The notes under the pieces were generated by a model that worked only from the letters and a program-made list of their open reading frames with translations, was not told the origin of the DNA and made no database searches. DNA of 64,000 nucleotides from Epiperipatus broadwayi (taxonomy: Eukaryota; Onychophora; Udeonychophora; Euonychophora; Peripatidae), in NCBI GenBank assembly GCA_028023455.1, contig JAQFVV010012536.1, positions 124,001 to 188,000 of the forward strand, given 5' to 3'. Below, piece by piece: positions 23,183 to 34,590 of this stretch (position 1 is its first letter; every line of letters begins with the position of its first letter). The position numbers and the translations under genes were made by a program.

Positions 23183-23690
23183 TAAAATTAGATACCTAAC
23201 CTTAATTACAATTTTAGTTGCTTCATTTTTATTGGTGCATGGATGAAAATGCCAATGGCTTTCTGTTTTGATAAATATTTTTCAGATGTTTTTGAGGTTT
23301 TTTCACAACTAAGAGACTATTCATGTAAACTAAGTTTAGTAATCAACAATCCAGATCTTATTGTAATTATTCATTTTATAAATTATATCAGAATTGTTTG
23401 CTGATATTTTAATAACATTCCAGTTATTTTGGATATTATAAAGAGCCATAGTTATATTCAAGATCTTGCACCTATTATTTTGCCTTCACAAGAATAGTCT
23501 CGTCTGCTCTTATATATAGAAAAGTTCCTTTTAAAAATACTCAGCATTTTGACAGTTAAAATTTTTGAATGAACTTTTATATATATATATTTTTTCGATG
23601 TAATAAATTAAATATTTATTAATGTTGTTGTCTATAATATTTGTTTATATTTTTATTAAAGTATTTTATTAAGGCAACATAATGGATTCT
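23183..23690. other. AT-rich spacer, nothing recognised
   Basis: No coding or repeat signal was identified. Confidence 0.5.
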
Positions 23691-23762
23691 AATTCCATCA
23701 TATGATATATATATATATATATATATTCCATCATATGATATATATATATATATATATATATA
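23691..23762 (+). repeat. Duplicated TTCCATCATATGATATAT with TA runs
   Basis: Two direct units of about 36 bases, each TTCCATCATATG followed by a TA run. Confidence 0.8.
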
Positions 23763-23998
23763 TTCAGAAAGATTTTCAACAGTTTACAGGATAGTTTTGC
23801 ACTAACATATTAGAATTAAATTCACATTGTTCAGAAGATGAATATTAAACAAAGATTGCTTCAGATTTCAATCATATTGTTTATTTTTTTTATGAGCTGT
23901 ACATCCACTCTTATTCAAGTTATTTAGAATGTTTTGAGAATAACTTTACCCTCCATCAAAGAAATATAGATATCCATATTAATAGTTTATTATATCTA

Positions 23999-24142
23999 TC
24001 CAAAGACTATAAGATTAATTTTTAAGCATAATTCTTATTGAATATACAATCATATTTTTTAAAAATATATGTTTTAGAGAATAGAAATCTTTTTATAATA
24101 TATTCAATAACATATAAATTCAAAATTTTATTTCTTATAGTC
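23999..24142. repeat. Small foldback, about 45 bp arms
   Basis: ACTATAAGA...TATTGAATATA on the left pairs with its complement at about 24095-24142. Imperfect arms. Confidence 0.5.
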
Positions 24143-24182
24143 ATTTTTTAGTAAATTATATGCCCATAATGTTGTCAAAAAG

Positions 24183-24437
24183 TTATAAACTCTTCATTAA
24201 TCAATAAATTATAAATAAATCAAAGTAATAGATAATTCATTGATATACAACTTAATTTAAAATTATCAAATCAATTTTCATTGACATATACATTTTTTCA
24301 AGATGCCATTTTTTAAAATGGCATCTTGAGAAGATTCATATATGAATTAAAATTGATTTGATGATATTAAATAAAGTTGTATATCAAAAACTTGTCTATT
24401 ATTTCAGTTTATTTATAATTTATCTATTGATTAAGAA
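24183..24437. repeat. Foldback K with perfect core
   Basis: The arms at about 24183-24313 and 24316-24437 pair throughout. The innermost 31 bases (24299-24329) are an almost loop-free palindrome, CAAGATGCCATTTT with its complement. Family A copy 2 is inserted at its right edge. Confidence 0.8.
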
Positions 24438-24447
24438 ATTAAAAGTT

Positions 24448-24561
24448 AAACCACTAAACATCACATGATCACCATTCCCATCCTGCCTAGACCTTCCTAA
24501 ATTCATTAATTAGTCTGATTTGCACTGAATGGTGCTATTGTATAGCAGGATTTGCCTCTAG
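24448..24561 (+). mobile_element. Family A copy 2, short
   Basis: A 10 bp direct repeat, ATTAAAAGTT, at 24438-24447 and 24562-24571 flanks it. It keeps the CACTAAACATCACATG end and the opposite GGATTTGCC end, but most of the palindrome is deleted. Confidence 0.65.
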
Positions 24562-24817
24562 ATTAAAAGTTCAAAATATAAGTTAGTACTGAATTTGTTG
24601 CTAAATTGTATAATATAATCATAAACTAATATAAAAACAAACCACTCTATTCTTTTTTTATTAAATGAATTTTATTCACAAAACAACAATAATTAATGTT
24701 ATGGTTAAATCCCTATTAGTCATTCTCATATTTGAGTACAAAAAGAAATTACAAAAAAAAATTGAGAATAAAAATGATTAATAATAATTATATAAGTAAA
24801 CCTAAAAACATTATTTT

Positions 24818-25700
24818 AATCAACCCTTCAGCATTTCATTGTTTTCTTTGTTTTTACATTCAACATAGCATTTATGATTAAACCATTATTACTTATCAGA
24901 AAATAATAAATTTGGCTTCATTTGATAAATATCGCTGTTTACTACTGAAATGTATTTTAAATATTCACATTTTTTTATAAATATAAAAAAATAGGATCAT
25001 AATCAGAGCAAAAAGCTTCATAAATTATCCTATCTAGAAAGATTATTTTCATTTTACAAAATCAATGAAATCTTCATTATTTGTCATTTTTTTGAAAAAT
25101 CTAAATGATTATTTATTTGTTTCTTTTATAAATAATAAATATGCTTTAAAAGTTTAAAGTTTTTCAATATTTATTGCAAAATTACAATATTTTCATACTC
25201 ATTATAATAATTAGTCTTCTTATATAGAAAACTAAGCTTTTAAATAGCTTTAGCATATATTTGCATTGTTCATTAGAATAATGTTCTATTTTTAAAAATA
25301 AATTATTAATAATTTATATATTGATTTCTAATAAATACTGTATAAATTATTATCTAAAAAACACGTAGAATTGCAATAAATTTGCAAATAAATACATTTT
25401 TGGTTACTCAAACTATTTTTTTTAATCAATATCATAAAAATGATGACATCAAAATCTGTTGGAATACAAAAGAGTCACATGGCAGAATGGAGCTAAATCC
25501 TATTATTTTGAGAAATTTTTTGATTTTCTTGCCATCTATGGAATATTTTCAAACTAAAATTTTATATTAGAACATATATAGGAAATAGGCATATTAAATA
25601 TAAAGTTTGTGGAAATTTTCACTAGAGGATGAATTAATAAAAAATGAAGCACTGCATTTGGTAATGCTGAAAAGTTAACATTTTTAAATACATTCATTAA
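24818..25700 (+). mobile_element. Family G copy 4
   Basis: Inverted relative to the copy at 22050-22850 and matching it across about 850 bases, including the outer part with CACTAGWGRNGAAT near 25620. Together the two could fold into a stem with about 2 kb between them. The frame at 25382-25570 is random. Confidence 0.65.
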
Positions 25701-26114
25701 TCAATCTATCTATACAAAATAAACAAAATAAATAAATGCACACATTTGTATAAACATCTAAATATATATACATATATACACATTCATAAATTGTCTTATA
25801 AAAAGTACAACTTTTAAATAACAACAATTTTAACACCTAAAATAACTTCTATATATAATAAAAAGTAAATAATAATAACACTTAACAACAATCATATAAA
25901 TTAAAATCATAATTCAAAAATTAAATTTTTACTTGTACACATTTTCCGAAAGCCCCCTAGTGGTGTTAATTTTTAACTTTGTATTTTAATGAATAAATCT
26001 TTATTGTCCATGGCATTTTTACAATTTTAAAATTATTTATTAGAAATATATGTTTACAAATAAAACCCATTTTTAAAAATATTTCAAAATAGCAAATACA
26101 ATAACAAAATTTCT
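25701..26114. other. AT-rich spacer, nothing recognised
   Basis: A few short TATA tracts. No coding or repeat signal. Confidence 0.5.
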
Positions 26115-26440
26115 ATGCAGTAGTGCCACCTAGTGCAAGTCAGTAATCAATGGATGCAAGAAAGTTGGTGCATAAAATATCTATCTTGTGCCTAATCATC
26201 CATCATCCACAAATCTTGGTGCAGAGCTCTCAGATTCAAAGCTTTTCACTGATGAAGGTCTTAAGTTAGAAACTAGTTTGGGTATATTGGATGGGATAGC
26301 ACTAGATAGGTATTATATGCACAAACTATGAATTCATTGATTATTAAAGATTGCACTGGGTGACACTATTGTATGGGGTGTTTCTACTCAATTAACTAAC
26401 AGCTGCATAAGCATAGGAAATGATCATGTGATACTTTCAT
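26115..26440 (-). mobile_element. Family A copy 3
   Basis: A compact foldback: GTAATCAATGGATGC near 26151 pairs with its complement near 26330. The diagnostic GATCATGTGAT end is at the right, near 26420, so it is in reverse orientation. TSD not convincingly found. More diverged than the other copies. Confidence 0.65.
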
Positions 26441-26967
26441 GGTATTATAGCAAAAATATAAACGAAGAAATAAATTGAAATATACAATCAAACTGAATAG
26501 CTTTTATTATTTTGAGATTGCTAATATAAATGTATTTGAAACAAAGTAAAATTTATTTGAATTCTATTTTTAATATCAAAATCATTTTTATAAAGAATGT
26601 GAACAAAAAAAATTATGTTGCAAAATTTAAAATTCCAATGAAAAGTTATTTTTAAAAAGTTGACAAAAAATTATAGTTATGATGGTTATAGAGGTGTTTA
26701 TTTTTAACTCAATTCCAACATCTTGCTTTACATTATTACATTTTTTAAACTTATATCCCTAACAAAAAAAACAACAAAACAAACAAATATTTTAAAATTA
26801 CATCTGAGTTCTATTGTACCGTTATTTTTTGTACAATGTGTGTTTGGCATTCTACTATGAAAGAAGATTACTGAGGGAAAATTATATTTTATAATATATA
26901 AAAAAAATGTAGATTTTGATTTAGCCAACAAGATTTATTATTTCTATTGTAACTACACCGATAATCG
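26441..26967. other. AT-rich spacer, nothing recognised
   Basis: The minus-strand frame 26728-26931 is Phe/Ile/Lys-rich and judged random. Confidence 0.5.
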
Positions 26968-26977
26968 AAGAAAATAT

Positions 26978-27218
26978 TAAAATGGGTAAAACTCTCCATA
27001 TAGTACTACTACTCAGTGCAAGCCAGAGTGATCAATGGATGCCAGAAGGCTTGTGTATTAAATCCCTATCTAGTGCCTACTCATCCATTATCCCCAGACT
27101 AGCCTTCTGGCATTCACTGATTACTCTCGCTTGCACTGAGTGGCACTACTGTAAGGAGAGTTTTGCCTTTTGTAATAACAGTTATGATCAAGCATAAGAA
27201 ATGGTGTTTGTGTGATGC
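26978..27218 (-). mobile_element. Family A copy 4, 241 bp
   Basis: A 10 bp direct repeat, AAGAAAATAT, at 26968-26977 and 27219-27228 flanks it. A tight foldback with the GAAATGGTG...GTGATG end on the right. The left end starts at the AAAACTCTCC block, as the distal end does in other copies. Confidence 0.85.
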
Positions 27219-27423
27219 AAAGAAAATATACATGCAGATTTTTTTAAAATAAGAAAAAAATGCAATTAACTGTAATTAAAGGGGAACAGAGGTGTTATGT
27301 GTCATCTACTTAATCAAATATGGCTGACCAGAATGTCGATCACCAATATGAACAGTAAATGAAAAAGGAAAAAAAAATAGAGATTGTATATAATGTAAGC
27401 TTCACAATTAAATAAGTAATATG

Positions 27424-27766
27424 TCTAAATGCACTAAAATGCTCAGCCATTAATTTTATTATCTGTAAACCACTAAACATCACATGATCACCATTTCTTA
27501 TGCTTGCTCATAACTGTTATTAAAACAGCCAAAACTCTCCATACAGTGCTCTCAGATCCAAAGCTCCTCAGTGATAAAGGCCACAAGCCAGAAACTAGTC
27601 TGGGGATATTGGATGAGTTGGCACTAGATAGGGATTTTATGCACAAGGCTTCTGGCATCCATTGATTACTCTGGCTTGTACTGAGTGGCACTACTGTATG
27701 GAGAGTTTTGCTTGTTTTATTATCTGTAATTAGTTTCATCAATATCTCCATTTTAGTGCATTTAAA
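27424..27766. repeat. Small palindrome split by family A copy 5
   Basis: TCTAAATGCACTAAAATG (27424-27441) pairs with its complement at 27750-27766. The inserted family A element and its duplicated target sit between the arms. Confidence 0.5.
27469..27714 (+). mobile_element. Family A copy 5
   Basis: An exact 15 bp direct repeat, TTTTATTATCTGTAA, at 27454-27468 and 27715-27729 flanks it. It starts directly with ACCACTAAACATCACATG and ends in GGAGAGTTTTGCTTG. The left half of the palindrome is shortened. The minus-strand frame 27488-27769 (93 residues) is a repeat shadow. Confidence 0.9.
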
Positions 27767-28090
27767 CACACAAGACTGTATATAATTAAATATAGTTTAA
27801 ATTTTATATAGAGTTTATTCATTTTGTTTTATGAAATAATGTTAGTTCATCAACAAAAATGAATACTATATTAAAGATAATAGTGAATCATATAGTGTGT
27901 GCAAGTTATGATGAATATTGTAAAATAATTAAGATAAAAATAAGCTTTGTGGGAGAATTAAATTCCTGAAGACATAAGATCATATCAGATCAGTGCTATA
28001 AAAGGTTGACCCTGAAAACTTTATTCATTAGTTCTTTGCTTCATTAAGATTGTTCATGAATTCTGCAAATTAGAGTGCTATATTCTTCAA
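27767..28090. other. AT-rich spacer, nothing recognised
   Basis: No coding or repeat signal was identified before the candidate fragment at 28095. Confidence 0.45.
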
Positions 28091-28094
28091 TGAG

Positions 28095-28293
28095 CAGTGT
28101 ATCTCAGAGAAAGATCCAGAAAGCTATAGAAAAATGTTGTGCCACATGTTTGTTTTCATCTGCAGCAGTCATTCAAATCAGATGTACTGCTAAGCAGATA
28201 TGGTTACTGCTGTCTTCTTCTTAGTATTGAGTCAAGAGGATGCCTTGATTCAAAATGTCATGCCTACATAAACCAGGACACTAGAAAGGTAAT
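28095..28293 (+). other. Coding-like fragment, unassigned
   Basis: One frame reads EKDPESYRKMLCHMFVFICS, then a stop at 28191-28193, then a second stretch with LSQEDALIQNVM, followed by AAAGGTAATAAG near 28287, which resembles a splice donor. Two stops interrupt it. Base composition is less AT-rich than the flanks. It may be a decayed exon or transposon ORF. No family recognised. Confidence 0.2.
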
Positions 28294-29770
28294 AAGGAAT
28301 ACCACACTTTAACTGGACATGAAATATCTCATTATTCATTGAAATAAGAAACCCATGGCTATGGTATACACTTATTATATCAGTAATTAAATCCATTAAA
28401 AGAAATAATAAGTAAGACTAATGTGAGCTCTATACCTAATTTTAATGCTTATCTGAACTAGTAATATAAACTTTTAATGAACTAATAAGAAAGATGAATT
28501 AAACTTTATTATTGCTAACAGAATCCCTAATTAAATTTGTAATTAAGAATATGTGTTAAATATATCTATTCTACAATCCATTGTATCTATATGTCAATGT
28601 TTAACAATATTCAATGGGGTAGTATTAATAAATAATTTTGTATCTTTAATATGTACTTAACATGTTTATTAATAGACACAACACATGCTTCTCTATCTCC
28701 AGAAAATGGACAAGTTAATTTGCATATGCATTTGCGTACATTACCATTTATCAATATCACTCCAATGATTTTAAACCTATTTTGGCTATGATTATGAGGG
28801 ATAACACCTTGAAAGCAATTAGCCTACATTGATTTATTTTGATTGTTTTTTCTTGCCATCAACAACTTCTTCACCCAGCGTTTTAAAGTGCTTGTATATA
28901 CTATTAAATCTATATCATATTTTAAATACAGTAATCATCATTATTTAGTTTATTCCATGTATGGAAGCTAATACACATAATTCATTTACCAAATCTCCTT
29001 AACTAGAAACCTGTTAACAAAAAAAATATTGTAATTAGAAAGAAGAAGGAAAACTTCAGTTTTTATTAATTAACCTTATGATCGTGTGTTCAGCTAATAT
29101 GTTCCACTGAATGCTCATGCCTGAAACAAATAAATAAAATCTGTCACAAGTTATACTTCTCTTTTATATCATATATAATATGACTTGGGTTAGATTGATC
29201 AGGAAATGTAATCAGGTTTTTCCTAATATTTACTTATTAAATTAAAAAGACGGGAGCGATTTGGTCATGTAACAAACATTAATCTATTATACTTGTATGT
29301 ATAGTATAAATGATCAAATCTCCTTTAGTAACCGGGATCTATATAAATATAAAAAAATAACAGATGAAAAAGCTATGACCTGGTACACTATACTTCAAAA
29401 AAAAGATAAATACTTCAAAAATATTTTGCAGAAATTATCATAAATATATAAGCAAATTATAGAAGACATAATTTTCATTTCAAGAATGGAATAAAAGAAA
29501 AGCTCTTGCGAATGCAGTGCTACTTTGAGAGCAAAGAAACTATCAATTGCCAGCATTATTGGCTTGTTTGTATTTGACTCTCAGTACCATATTGACATCT
29601 TAATTCTTTTTTTAAAGTTAATAAATCATATATATTTTTCTTCCAGTTCGTACTGCCAAATGAACAAAAAACTGGAAAATGATCACTATATTGAGCAAAT
29701 GTGGAAATGTTAAATTTACAAATTTAACATTGCATAGGTATTCTACATTTTGCCATTCACTTTTATTACA
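28294..29770. other. AT-rich stretch without recognised features
   Basis: Short frames at 29525-29713 and 29618-29812 overlap on opposite strands and have random composition. No repeat family was recognised across almost 1.5 kb. Confidence 0.5.
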
Positions 29771-29774
29771 AAAA

Positions 29775-30600
29775 CATTGAAACTCAATGTAAATAATATA
29801 TATATACAACATATATGCTAAGAAAAGCTTGTTTAATATTTTAAAATAAAAATGCTAAATATATCATTTTGCTGAGTGTGATTTTGACTAACTGGTAAGC
29901 AGACTTATAGCTATAGTTATCCAAGTGGATTGCAATATTTATAGAAGAATCACAAAAAAGGTGATTTACATAAATGAGCCACTTTTTAAGAGAAACACAG
30001 GATTTTTTCTTGTTGCTTCCATTTTTCATCTTGTAATCAAATTTTATGTAAATCACCACTGTTAGTGGTTCATCTATAAATCTCACAATTCTCTTGCATA
30101 ACAATAGCTGAGTATGACTAATAGTTAGTTGAAAGCATGCTCACATAGTAAGCTGATATTTTTAACATTTTCATTTTAAAGTATTAAACAAGCTTTTCTT
30201 AGAATCACATGATCACCACCTCCTAAGCTTGCTCATAACTGTTATTAAAATGGGCAAAATTCTCCATACAGTAATGCCACTCAGTGCAAGCCAGAATAAT
30301 CAATGGATGCCAGAAGGCTTGTGCATAAAATTCCTATCTAGTGCCTGCTCATCCAATATCCCCAGATTAGTTTCTAGGTGCAGTGTTCTCAGATCCAAAG
30401 CTTCGTTCTGACGAAAGTCACAAGCTAGAAACTAGTCTGGGGATATTGGATGGGTAGGCACTATATAGGGATTTTATTCACAAGACTTCCAGAATCCATT
30501 GATTACTCTGGCTTGCACTGAGTGGGTAACTACTGTATGGAGAGTTTTGTCTTTTCTTAGTATACATGTTGTATGTATTATTTATATTGAATTACACTTT
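29775..30600. repeat. Foldback H, split by family A copy 6
   Basis: 29819-29985 and 30030-30202 are reverse complements, with TAAGAAAAGCTTGTTTAATA at the outer edge and GTGATTTACATAAA inside. Pairing resumes beyond the family A insert: the segment at about 29780-29820 pairs with about 30555-30590. H therefore existed before the family A copy entered its right arm. The minus-strand frame 29841-30104 (87 residues) spans the hairpin and is not considered coding. Confidence 0.75.
30203..30550 (+). mobile_element. Family A copy 6
   Basis: A 10 bp direct repeat, CTTTTCTTAG, at 30193-30202 and 30551-30560 flanks it. A full foldback from ATCACATGATCACC to GAGAGTTTTGT. Inserted in the right arm of foldback H. 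Confidence 0.85.
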
Positions 30601-30654
30601 TCTGAGAAAAGATTAAAATAAAATGATAATAGATTGATAATTGAAGTCTTAATT

Positions 30655-30825
30655 AAATTAGAATTCCAAGAAATAGTATAAGATCGAAAAGGAGAACATA
30701 TAAGATGGGTAGAAGAAATAAGGAAGTTTGTTGGTATGATGTGGAAAAGTTATGAATTGGAAAAACTAGATTAAACTTGACAAGATGATCTTCAATAATA
30801 GTTGAAAATGATGATATATAATATT
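30655..30825 (+). pseudogene. RTE-like LINE 3' end, short copy
   Basis: The translation contains NFQEIV.DRKGEHIRWVEEIR followed by MMWKSYELEKLD, matching the C-terminal RWMDEIRK...EVMWRSEAKNKL block of the copy at 50034-50703. It ends with GAAAATGATGATATA, the same ATG-rich 3' tail. Strongly 5' truncated and broken by stops. Confidence 0.65.
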
Positions 30826-31365
30826 AACTGCACATAACATTGAATGTATGTAAAAATAGATTGGAGATAACTAAGCTCCATCTAGCTGTGAAATAATTTA
30901 AACAAATCCACTATATTATGTCACCAAAGTAAAGAATAGATTCACCATTATCTATTCTTATGCTTTTTTATGTAAATAAAGCTATGTTAGCTTGTATACC
31001 ACTATAGCATGCCAGCAAACCAAAAAATGAAGCAGCTCAGATCGTATGCTTTTTAATGGAAATAAAACTACGTTTGCTAAAGGTTTAGCAAATTTAACTT
31101 TAGTTATATCGGAAAGCATAATAATAGATCTGCTCTATTTTCAGTTTATTGTCATAATATGTTGGATTTGTTTCATTTATAACTATATGGAACTTAGTGA
31201 TCTATATTCTTTTTTCTATATGTGTAGGTTGTGTATGAATATTGACAAGTTCTATATTATATATGTGTATTAAAAGGTACATTTATATATGGTTCATGTT
31301 TCACTATCACCCGTGAATTTTGATATACACATGAATAAACCACATAATAAGGAGGGAAATACTGA
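30826..31365. other. AT-rich spacer, nothing recognised
   Basis: The frame 31046-31273 is Ile/Phe/Tyr-rich and judged random. Confidence 0.5.
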
Positions 31366-31377
31366 ATATTACATTAT

Positions 31378-31692
31378 CACATGATCACCATTTCTTATGC
31401 TTGTTTATAACTGTTGCTTTAACAGGAAAAACTCTATACATATTGCCATCAATGCAAGCTAGAGTAATCAATGGATACTAGAAGGCTTGGGCATAAAATC
31501 CCCATCTAATGTCTACTCATCCAATATCATCAGACTAGTTTCTCACTGACAAAGGCCACAAGGCAGAAACTAGTGAGAAACTAGTCTGATGATATTGGAT
31601 GAATAGACACTAGATGGGGATTTTATGTCCAAGCCTTCTGGTATCCATTGATTATTGAGGGGCAATATGTATAGAGAGTTTTACCTGTTTTA
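31378..31692 (+). mobile_element. Family A copy 7
   Basis: A 12 bp direct repeat, ATATTACATTAT, with one mismatch in the right copy, at 31366-31377 and 31693-31704. Clean foldback around a centre near 31560 that contains GAAACTAGTGAGAAACTAGT. Confidence 0.85.
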
Positions 31693-31704
31693 ATATTGCA
31701 TTAT

Positions 31705-32385
31705 GTTAAAATATGATACATGAATATAAACTATACAATAACTAAATGTGTAATCATTTTTATTTATATATCTAATCTGCACATTATAATATTTATAACA
31801 AATATCTTACATAATTATTTTAATATTTGTTATTCTAGAGGTTTAACAATCTTATAAAATAGTAACTGTATATTAATCTGCCAGGAATAAGCTGAGGTTT
31901 GGACCATAGCTGGGTAAAACTTGAATTTCTTTTCCCAAGTTTCAAGCAGGTTTATTATTTTTTACTATTTTGTTTCTGATAGCTTTACCACCATTAATTC
32001 TCTTAACCATAAATTTGGTAAATATATATCTGAATTTTCTCAGCATAAATTAAACTAGATTAAAAAATACCAGCCCTGTCAATTCCAACACTGCTAAGCT
32101 TCTAAATACATGGTTTCTTCAGCTTGTAAAATAATGTCATTTCCACCACTTTTCATTTATGTATTGTTTCAGAAATCTTTGATCTACATCTGACCTATAA
32201 GGCAGTTTATTTTCACTGTAATTGTATTCTTTATATTGTACATGGTATGTAGTTTGGCACAGTGGTAACATTATAAATTTAAGGAAATTAAAAGTTTACT
32301 GAATTGAAGCTGGATACATTACCTCTGGTGCTCAAATATTTCTCAATAATCAACCACTTAATTATTATTTAAGTATTTTTATTTT
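31705..32385. other. AT-rich spacer, nothing recognised
   Basis: No coding or repeat signal was identified. Confidence 0.5.
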
Positions 32386-32389
32386 TATA

Positions 32390-32940
32390 CAGCACAATAT
32401 TTATTGTAATACCTTCAGGAGCAAATGGCTCTTCTCACATGTGCTGTTTTAGCAAATTGATGTGCACTCTCTCATAAACAAAAATTTAAAAGGACAAATG
32501 AATTCACTTGGCCATTAAGTGTATCTATATATAAGCCAACTTTTTGGTTACCATGCATATTCAGGGCTTGAGTCTATTATAAGCCTGACTTTTTAATTTC
32601 TGTTCAAATTGTTCAAATGTAATTTAAATACTGCTGAAGAGAGAATTTATCTCATTTTTAACCACCTGCAATTAACATATAATAATTTAGAATATTATAA
32701 ATAAGGACTAACTTCTCTGAGAATATCTCTGTGCATTTTTTCATGAGCACTAACCTTAAAAGCATAAGTCTATGCTTATGCTTAGAGTTTATTTCTACAT
32801 AAATCAGTCTTTACATACTGGTTTATATAGAAATAAACTGTAAGTGTAAGCATACACTTATACTTTTAAAGTTCGTACTCATGAGAGAGTGCACAGAGAT
32901 TATTAAAGCACATGCTCAGAGGAATTAATCATTATTTATA
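32390..32940. repeat. Repeat family I with inner palindrome
   Basis: An inner palindrome has arms 32727-32806 and 32821-32902 (ATCTCTGTGCA...CATGAG and complement). The left part (about 32420-32520) shares TGTGCTGTTTTAGCAAATTG and AAAAGGACAAATGAATTCAC with the hairpin at 33353-33480, read in the opposite direction. Confidence 0.7.
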
Positions 32941-33043
32941 ATATTACACATGGATGTGCACTATATAAATAACAGAATATTTAGTACAATAATTTAGAAT
33001 GTAAATACATTAATGTTTTTATTTTTATACAACATTGTCAACA

Positions 33044-33242
33044 ATTAAACCACTAAACATCACATGATCACCATCTCTTATCCAAGGCTCCTCACTGACG
33101 AAGGCCACAAGCCAGAAACTAGTCTGGGGATATTGGATGAGTAGGCACTAGATGGGGATTTTGTGCACAAGCCTTCTGGCATCCAATGATTACTCTGTTT
33201 GGCACAAGGTGGCACTACTGTATGAAGAGTTTTGCCTGTTTA
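33044..33242 (+). mobile_element. Family A copy 8, short
   Basis: A 10 bp direct repeat, ATTGTCAACA, at 33034-33043 and 33243-33252 flanks it. It has the complete CACTAAACATCACATG end and the GAGTTTTGCCTGTTTA end, but the first half of the palindrome is deleted between about 33080 and the GGCTCCTCACTGACG block. Confidence 0.85.
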
Positions 33243-33352
33243 ATTGTCAACAGTTCATAATTGTCTTCACTAATAAAGCTTTGCTTTCAATACATTGCCT
33301 GCATCTGTCTCTTATATATCATAGTATTTATTGTAATATCTTTGTGAGCAAC

Positions 33353-33480
33353 CACTTTCAACACACACACTGTTTTAACAAATTGAGTTTAAAAGACCAG
33401 TGAATTCACTTGTCCTTTTAAATTTTTGCTTGCGGGAGAGCGCACATCAATTTGTTAAAACAGTGCGTGTGTGGAGAATG
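33353..33480. repeat. Family I hairpin, second copy
   Basis: The arms 33361-33388 and 33445-33472 pair: CACACACTGTTTTAACAAAT and complement. The loop contains GTGAATTCAC. The overlapping frame at 33152-33403 crosses two repeats and is an artefact. Confidence 0.7.
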
Positions 33481-33489
33481 ATTTGCTGC

Positions 33490-33801
33490 TGCTGATAGTA
33501 TTTTAATTGTATACTTACAACATTTTATATTTAAATAAATTAATTCTTTTTAGTTTGATTGTTTTAGTTATCATTTATATTTCAGACAGAAGAGTTTTCC
33601 TGGGATAAATTTTCAAAATGTTTTTATGACAGAATTCAGATAGAGTAAGCTACACGAACAAGATTCATTTCGATGTTTTTTTTGTTGATTATATCATAAC
33701 TTTAAAGTTGAAAGAAACACTCAATAAGCAGGCTAACATCTATATGCATCTAATAGCTTAAATTTCCTAAGGCACTCATCAATATTTGTAATAAACAATA
33801 G
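33490..33801. other. AT-rich spacer, nothing recognised
   Basis: No coding or repeat signal was identified. Confidence 0.5.
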
Positions 33802-33817
33802 AAAAACATAATAACTT

Positions 33818-33924
33818 GTCTTGCATTGGTGGTCGAGAGGTCAGCGCGACTGCCTTGCACTTGCAGGCAGTTGCCCGGGTTGCGGGTTCGCGTCCCGGCC
33901 GATGCTATGACACTTAAAAAAAAA
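33818..33924 (+). mobile_element. SINE family D copy 4, the reference copy
   Basis: The best oriented copy. The tRNA-like A box is TGGTCGAGAGGTCAGC near 33831-33846 and the B box is GGGTTCGCGTCC near 33884-33895, followed by CCGGCCGATGCTATGACAC and a poly(A) run. An exact 16 bp direct repeat, AAAAACATAATAACTT, at 33802-33817 and 33925-33940 flanks it. At about 107 bp it is a head-plus-tail SINE with almost no body. The acceptor stem does not close, so it is not a working tRNA gene. The minus-strand frame 33750-33932 is antisense to it. Confidence 0.9.
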
Positions 33925-34149
33925 AAAAACATAATAACTTTTTATGATGCCAAATGTTAAATGAATTTTTAATGTTACCTACAAGTTTATATACTGTAAA
34001 AAAGGATTTAAATGCTCACAAAACACATATTTATCCATGGAAAATTTCTGGCTCATAAGGCATACTATAACCATATCTACCTGTTTTATGGACACCCATA
34101 GCTGTAGAAGATTCTTTTATAACTAATTTTAAGCCAATAAACATCACAT

Positions 34150-34590
34150 GATCACCATTTCTTATGCTTGCTTATAACTGTTATTAAAACAGGCAAAACT
34201 CACTATACATATTGCCACACACAGTAATCCTGCCTAAAAGGATAGTGGTGGCTATGGTTATGGATGCTGAACTGAGTTCAGACCTATATGACTATATAAG
34301 CTTATGGGCTTGGATTGAAAATATTAAGGGTTTTTTAATTTAAGACTCATACTTTTGTAGTTAAGTGGAGATAAAAGGTAGCTGCTGGAGGGTTGCATTA
34401 GATTCTAAGATCTAGGTGCAGTACTCTCAGATCCAAGGCTCCTCACCGACGAAGGCCACAAGCCAGAAACTAGTCTGGGGATATTGGATGAGTAGGCACT
34501 AGATGGGGATTTTATGCACAAGCCTTCTGGCATCCATTGATTACTCTAGCTTGCTGTGTGTGGCAATACGTATAGTGAGTTTTGCCTGTT
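34150..34590 (+). mobile_element. Family A copy 9, asymmetric
   Basis: It begins AATAAACATCACATGATCACC near 34136, jumps quickly to the central domain (CCTAAAAGGATAGTGGTGGC), and continues through a full right arm to GAGTTTTGCCTG. The central domain matches copies 10, 11 and 13. TSD not found. Confidence 0.75.

Noticed and set aside
27488-27769. 93-codon minus-strand frame with similar peptides at 26982, 30229 and 62898
   Set aside because: The shared peptide (SNQWMPEALCIKSLSSA) is the translation of the family A palindrome; it occurs in both orientations and is broken in most copies.
33818-33924. Functional tRNA gene
   Set aside because: A and B boxes are present, but no acceptor stem closes and TSDs plus poly(A) show retroposition. 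The same holds for the other tRNA-like heads.
33750-33932. Frame with GTRTRNPGNCLQVQGSR
   Set aside because: Antisense to the B box and poly(A) of SINE D copy 4.
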